NCBI GenBank assembly: GCA_019187485.1
Contig: JABAQR010000015.1
Coordinates: 1-63,813 of the forward strand
DNA length: 63,813 nt
Source of the DNA: Lysobacterales bacterium
Lineage (GTDB): Bacteria > Pseudomonadota > Gammaproteobacteria > Xanthomonadales > SZUA-5
Direction of reading: 5' to 3'
Part shown: piece after piece, positions 60,884 to 63,813 of the stretch
How the letters are laid out: every line of letters starts with the position of its first letter
Position numbering within the stretch: the first letter of the stretch is position 1
The notes under the pieces: generated by a model
What the model was told of the DNA's origin: nothing
Databases searched by the model: none
What the model saw: the letters and a program-made list of their open reading frames with translations, nothing else
Made by a program: the position numbers and the translations under genes

Positions 60884-61141
60884 TCAGCCTCCGCTGACCG
60901 GCGGCAGGATCGCGAGCCGACCATCCGCCGGAATCGCCTCGGTATCGTGCAGCAACGCCTGATCGCTGGCGAAGGCGGAAGCGCGGATCAGGGCGCTGCG
61001 CTCGGCGTGGCCCTGCCCGAGGAGATGTGCCGCAAAGCTGGCGCGCACTGCGGACACGGTGTCGCCCGACACCTCCAGGAGTAGCGTCGGTTCGCGGTGC
61101 AAGTCGCGGAAGGCGCCAAAAAGCGCAAGCTGGACGATCAT
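60884..61141 (-). CDS. moaD: Molybdopterin synthase sulfur-carrier subunit
   Basis: Encodes 85 residues of ubiquitin-like fold ending in PPVSGG, the diglycine whose last glycine is thiocarboxylated. VQLALFGAFRDL and IPADGRLAILPPVSGG are typical. It gives its sulfur to MoaE. Length fits the family. ATG 61141 is the likely start. No moaA, moaC or moeB lies in the window. Confidence 0.92.
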   Translation of the reverse strand: MIVQLALFGAFRDLHREPTLLLEVSGDTVSAVRASFAAHLLGQGHAERSALIRASAFASDQALLHDTEAIPADGRLAILPPVSGG

Positions 61142-61354
61142 GGCGGCAGTCGGAAAACGGCAGGACGGTGTGGGCCGCGCGTGGGACTGTGTCTCGGGCG
61201 CAGTGCCTCGGGTGGCCGTGCGGCATGCTAACCCTTGCGCGCCCGCGGCACACGGCCCGTGAGCACTCGATTCGCTCTCGACAGGGTGTTTCCGGCCATG
61301 TCCCTTGATGCGGTGCATGGCCTGAGCGGATCGGCCGGAAATGGCCGACGGTTC
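61142..61354. other. Upstream region of moaD
   Basis: About 210 bases with no supported gene. It presumably carries the moaD promoter. I searched by eye for a TTGAT-N4-ATCAA box and found none, so the anaerobic control seen before narG is not evident here. A small hairpin CGGCC/GGCCG lies near 61332-61347. Confidence 0.4.
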
Positions 61355-61384
61355 ACCCTCCGCGGTTCGGACTCCGCGGTGGGT
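61355..61384 (-). terminator. Hairpin directly after the metalloprotease gene
   Basis: ACCCTCCGCGG (61355-61365) pairs with CCGCGGTGGGT (61374-61384), 11 pairs with one mismatch and an 8-base loop. It abuts the stop codon at 61385-61387 on the leftward transcript. There is no T run. Confidence 0.5.
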
Positions 61385-63601
61385 TCATTCGAAGCCGTTC
61401 GCGAAGATCATCGGTTGCGAGGCCTGCACGGTCAGCGCGAAGCTGGTGTCGGTGTTGGCGCCGCAGTTGTCGATGGCGCGCACGCTGATCACGTGGCTGC
61501 CGATTGGGCCCGCGTTGCTCAGGGTGATCACGCCGCTGACCGGGTTGATGGCGATGCCGCCACCGTAGGTGCCCTGGGGTAGCAGCGCGATGCTGGCGAT
61601 GTTGCCGTTGTCGCCGGGACCGGTAGCGGGTGTGATCGTGCCGCCGGCGCCGCTGGCAACCGTGCTGGCGGCATAGGTCAGGACCGGAGGCGTGTTGTTG
61701 CTGACATTGACCTGGAGGTCGCCGTTGCCGAGCAGGGAGCCGTCGCTGACCTGGAAACGCAAGGTGCCGCTGGTGGCGTTGCAGGAGGCGGCGATGGCCG
61801 CGCTGACGGTGCCATTGCCGTTGACGATCGCGCTGGCACTGACACCTGTGGCGCTGCCGCCCATGATCTGGGTCACGGTCAGGCTGCCGGCCGCGGTCTG
61901 GGCGTCGCTGACCGTGCCCACGACGACGGCGGCACCGGCCGGGCTGCCGCGCTGGCGGCTGATTGCCGCAGCCGGCGTGAAGCTCGGTGCGGTGTTCGAA
62001 CTGCCGATGGTGAAGTTGACTGCGGAGATCGCGGCCGGCGCGACGAAGTTGTGTTCACGCACGCGAATGCGGCCCTGTGTGGTCGGGGTGTTCGGCACGG
62101 TCCAGTTGAAACTGCCGGTGTTGGCGATGCCGCTGGCGATCGTGGTGGCGAAGCTGGCGCCGCCGTTGGTCGACAGTTCCAGCGTCACGTTGCGGCTGAA
62201 TCCGGGCGGATTGACCCAGGTAATCGCGACCTGGCTGCCCGGCGCGATCGTGGTGCCCGATGGCGTCACCGCGCCGAAACTGTCCGCCTGGGCATCGTCG
62301 TTGGCGTCGCGAAACCAGCCGATGTCGCGCATCAGTTGACGGGTCAGGTCCAGCGTGAGCGGCAGCCCGACGTTGATCGCCGGCTCCATCAGCAGGTTGG
62401 GACTGGCGCTGCTGTTCCAGTGCGAGATCGAGGAGCCCGGTTGCAGTGGATTGGGCGTGAACAACTGCACGCGTCCGGTCGGCACGTCGAGGGCTGCGAT
62501 CAGGAAGTCGGACGCCTGGCGCACGTTGGCGCCGTCCCAGAGCAAGTCGTTGGTGTTGATCGCCGAGGCCTGCCGTTGTGCCTGGGTCATCTGAAACCAG
62601 GTGGCGTTCTGGTCACGGTCGAACATGAAGCGCGCCCAGACGTCCGGGAAGCCGTTGAAGTACGCGCCGGTGGCCTCGTCGGTGAAGCTCAGGAAGCCAA
62701 GACCGTGGCCGAGTTCGTGCAGCACCACCACCAGCAGGTTCACGGTACCGGCGGGCGTGGCGTTGTCGAGACCGTAGTAGAAGCGTGTGCCGGCACCCAG
62801 ACAGGCGTTGTCGACATCGCTGTTGAAGGTGGCACCGATATCGTCCTGCGCGCTCAGGTCGCTGGCAGAGATCTTGTTGGCGAGGGCGGCCGGATACCAG
62901 GTCGAGGCGAAGGGCGCGTTCGCGAAATCGCGGTGCGCGGTGTTCGGGCCAGCGAAGCCGAGCACGCCGCCGTTGCTGTTGCAGGGCGCGATCGGATCGA
63001 AATTCGAGGTGACCCGGATGTTGAGCGTGCTGTCGAGGAATTCCTCCCAGATATCGGCCGCGCGGTTGAATACATTGAGGCGCTGCTGGCCGAGCGTGAC
63101 GCCGGCGTTGCCGCCCTCGGGCGCGCGCGCCACCGTCGAGTTGAAACCCTCGCCGGCACCGTCGGCGTTGATGATCGAGATTGTGCTGCTGTGTGGGGCG
63201 TGAGTGGCCTTGGTCTGTTCGGCCAGGCTCCAGTAGAAGGCGTACTCCTCCGAGCTCATGCCGTGCAACGCCGCCACGTCATGGGCCGCCGGCGGCGCGG
63301 ACGCCGCGACCAGCTTGTCACCGCTGCGCAGATCACGACCGAGAAAGCGGTTGGCTTCGGCCAGGCTGCCGACGCAGCTCGCACGCAGCGGGCCATCGTC
63401 GCCGCGCGCGAGGTGCACATGACGCAGGCGCCCGGCCAGTTCGATGCCGACGCTGCCGTCCGCAGCCGCCCGCGTCAGCAAGCCCGCATCCGACTTGCTG
63501 GTCAGCGTGGCGATCCGCTCGGCCAGTGCGCGATCCTCCTGCGATTGCGCAAGCGCGGCGGCGCAAGTCAACGTCAGCGCAAGCGCGAATCCTGCTTTCA
63601 T
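61385..63601 (-). CDS. Secreted HExxH metalloprotease with FANGFE tail
   Basis: Encodes 738 residues. A signal peptide (MKAGFALALTLTCAAALAQ) directs export. The zinc site is HELGHGLGFLS (295-305), a metzincin-like HExxHxxG motif, with ISHWNS and LLMEPAIN downstream as in PA-domain/peptidase-like secreted proteins. From about residue 435 there are beta-sandwich repeats (SQVAITWVNPPGFSRNVTLE; VVVGTVSDAQTAAGSLTV; cadherin/Ig-like), then the end PMIFANGFE. It may digest extracellular protein. The tail is shared with the protein at 15824, suggesting a common sorting or retention route. Confidence 0.85.
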   Translation of the reverse strand: MKAGFALALTLTCAAALAQSQEDRALAERIATLTSKSDAGLLTRAAADGSVGIELAGRLRHVHLARGDDGPLRASCVGSLAEANRFLGRDLRSGDKLVAASAPPAAHDVAALHGMSSEEYAFYWSLAEQTKATHAPHSSTISIINADGAGEGFNSTVARAPEGGNAGVTLGQQRLNVFNRAADIWEEFLDSTLNIRVTSNFDPIAPCNSNGGVLGFAGPNTAHRDFANAPFASTWYPAALANKISASDLSAQDDIGATFNSDVDNACLGAGTRFYYGLDNATPAGTVNLLVVVLHELGHGLGFLSFTDEATGAYFNGFPDVWARFMFDRDQNATWFQMTQAQRQASAINTNDLLWDGANVRQASDFLIAALDVPTGRVQLFTPNPLQPGSSISHWNSSASPNLLMEPAINVGLPLTLDLTRQLMRDIGWFRDANDDAQADSFGAVTPSGTTIAPGSQVAITWVNPPGFSRNVTLELSTNGGASFATTIASGIANTGSFNWTVPNTPTTQGRIRVREHNFVAPAAISAVNFTIGSSNTAPSFTPAAAISRQRGSPAGAAVVVGTVSDAQTAAGSLTVTQIMGGSATGVSASAIVNGNGTVSAAIAASCNATSGTLRFQVSDGSLLGNGDLQVNVSNNTPPVLTYAASTVASGAGGTITPATGPGDNGNIASIALLPQGTYGGGIAINPVSGVITLSNAGPIGSHVISVRAIDNCGANTDTSFALTVQASQPMIFANGFE

Positions 63602-63813
63602 CGGTCCGATCCTCCGCGATCGCGCGGCCCCTTGCCTGCTCGTGGCCCACCAGGGCGACGCGCAGACGTTCCAGTTCTGTCTGGCTTGGCTGCACTCAAC
63701 GCAGCGGGGCCACGCGCGGGGCCGCGCGGTCCACCGGCAGGCGCAGCCCGCGGAGCGCGTGCCGGACCCGCACCGGTGCCGGACTGGCGCGGGTCGCGAC
63801 GCGCCGGTCGGGT
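63602..63813. other. Window end, upstream of the metalloprotease
   Basis: No supported gene. It should hold the metalloprotease promoter. Open frames that cross into the metalloprotease start are Arg-rich shadows without start signals. Confidence 0.35.

Overview
The window is high-GC DNA with tightly packed, often overlapping genes. The organism is most likely a gammaproteobacterium of the Lysobacterales/Xanthomonadales (Rhodanobacteraceae-like). This rests on gene content (birA-coaX pair, petABC bc1 operon, EfpL, membrane nitrate reductase, many cyclic-di-GMP proteins), on short intergenic inverted repeats of a kind I associate with that order, and on two secreted proteins ending in the same FA[DN]GFE tail. 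The taxonomic call is inference; there is no rRNA in the window.

Left edge (1-4.6 kb): a compact Mu-like transposition module with a MuA-type DDE transposase, a MuB-type ATPase and three small upstream genes, one a degenerate Toprim-like protein. It is bounded by two unrelated repeat arrays and carries no phage structural genes.

4.6-13.2 kb: core genes. coaX and birA sit beside plsY, which is translationally coupled to a fused fatty-acid-kinase protein (FakA-like DAK domain plus FakB-like DegV domain). A small membrane protein, MtfA and a PqqD-like protein follow, then the cytochrome bc1 operon petABC.

13.2-18.9 kb: a scar region with remnants of IS21 and IS66 transposases, a membrane protein, tRNA-Val(CAC) and a large secreted YetA/rhamnogalacturonan-lyase-like protein.

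18.9-24.6 kb: cspA with a strong terminator, an RRM protein, a META+MliC lipoprotein, HutD, a SET protein, a ComEA-like protein, an M20 peptidase and a saccharopine-dehydrogenase-like reductase.

25-35.7 kb: three ABC export systems (GldA/F/G-like with a DUF4340 partner, YadGH-like, and a third ATPase/membrane pair), a DUF6159 protein, a small K+-channel-like protein and a Uma2 protein.

35.8-49.3 kb: a MASE1-GGDEF-EAL protein, lgt-thyA, a methyltransferase, efpL, an SDR, a TPR-GGDEF receptor, a YpjD/CcsA-like cytochrome-assembly protein, fdhD and a glycosyltransferase. At 49.3-49.95 kb lies an intergenic zone with a MITE (19-base terminal inverted repeats, CTAG duplication) followed by six consecutive hairpins.

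50-61.1 kb: a respiratory nitrate reduction block. moaD-moaE (molybdopterin synthase) and narG-narH-narJ-narI-ppiC-narK run leftward, with a near-perfect FNR-type box between moaE and narG; a TDT/TehA-family transporter converges on narK. The block makes the cofactor, the enzyme, its chaperone, a foldase and the nitrate/nitrite transporter together. The window ends with a secreted HExxH metalloprotease carrying the FANGFE tail.
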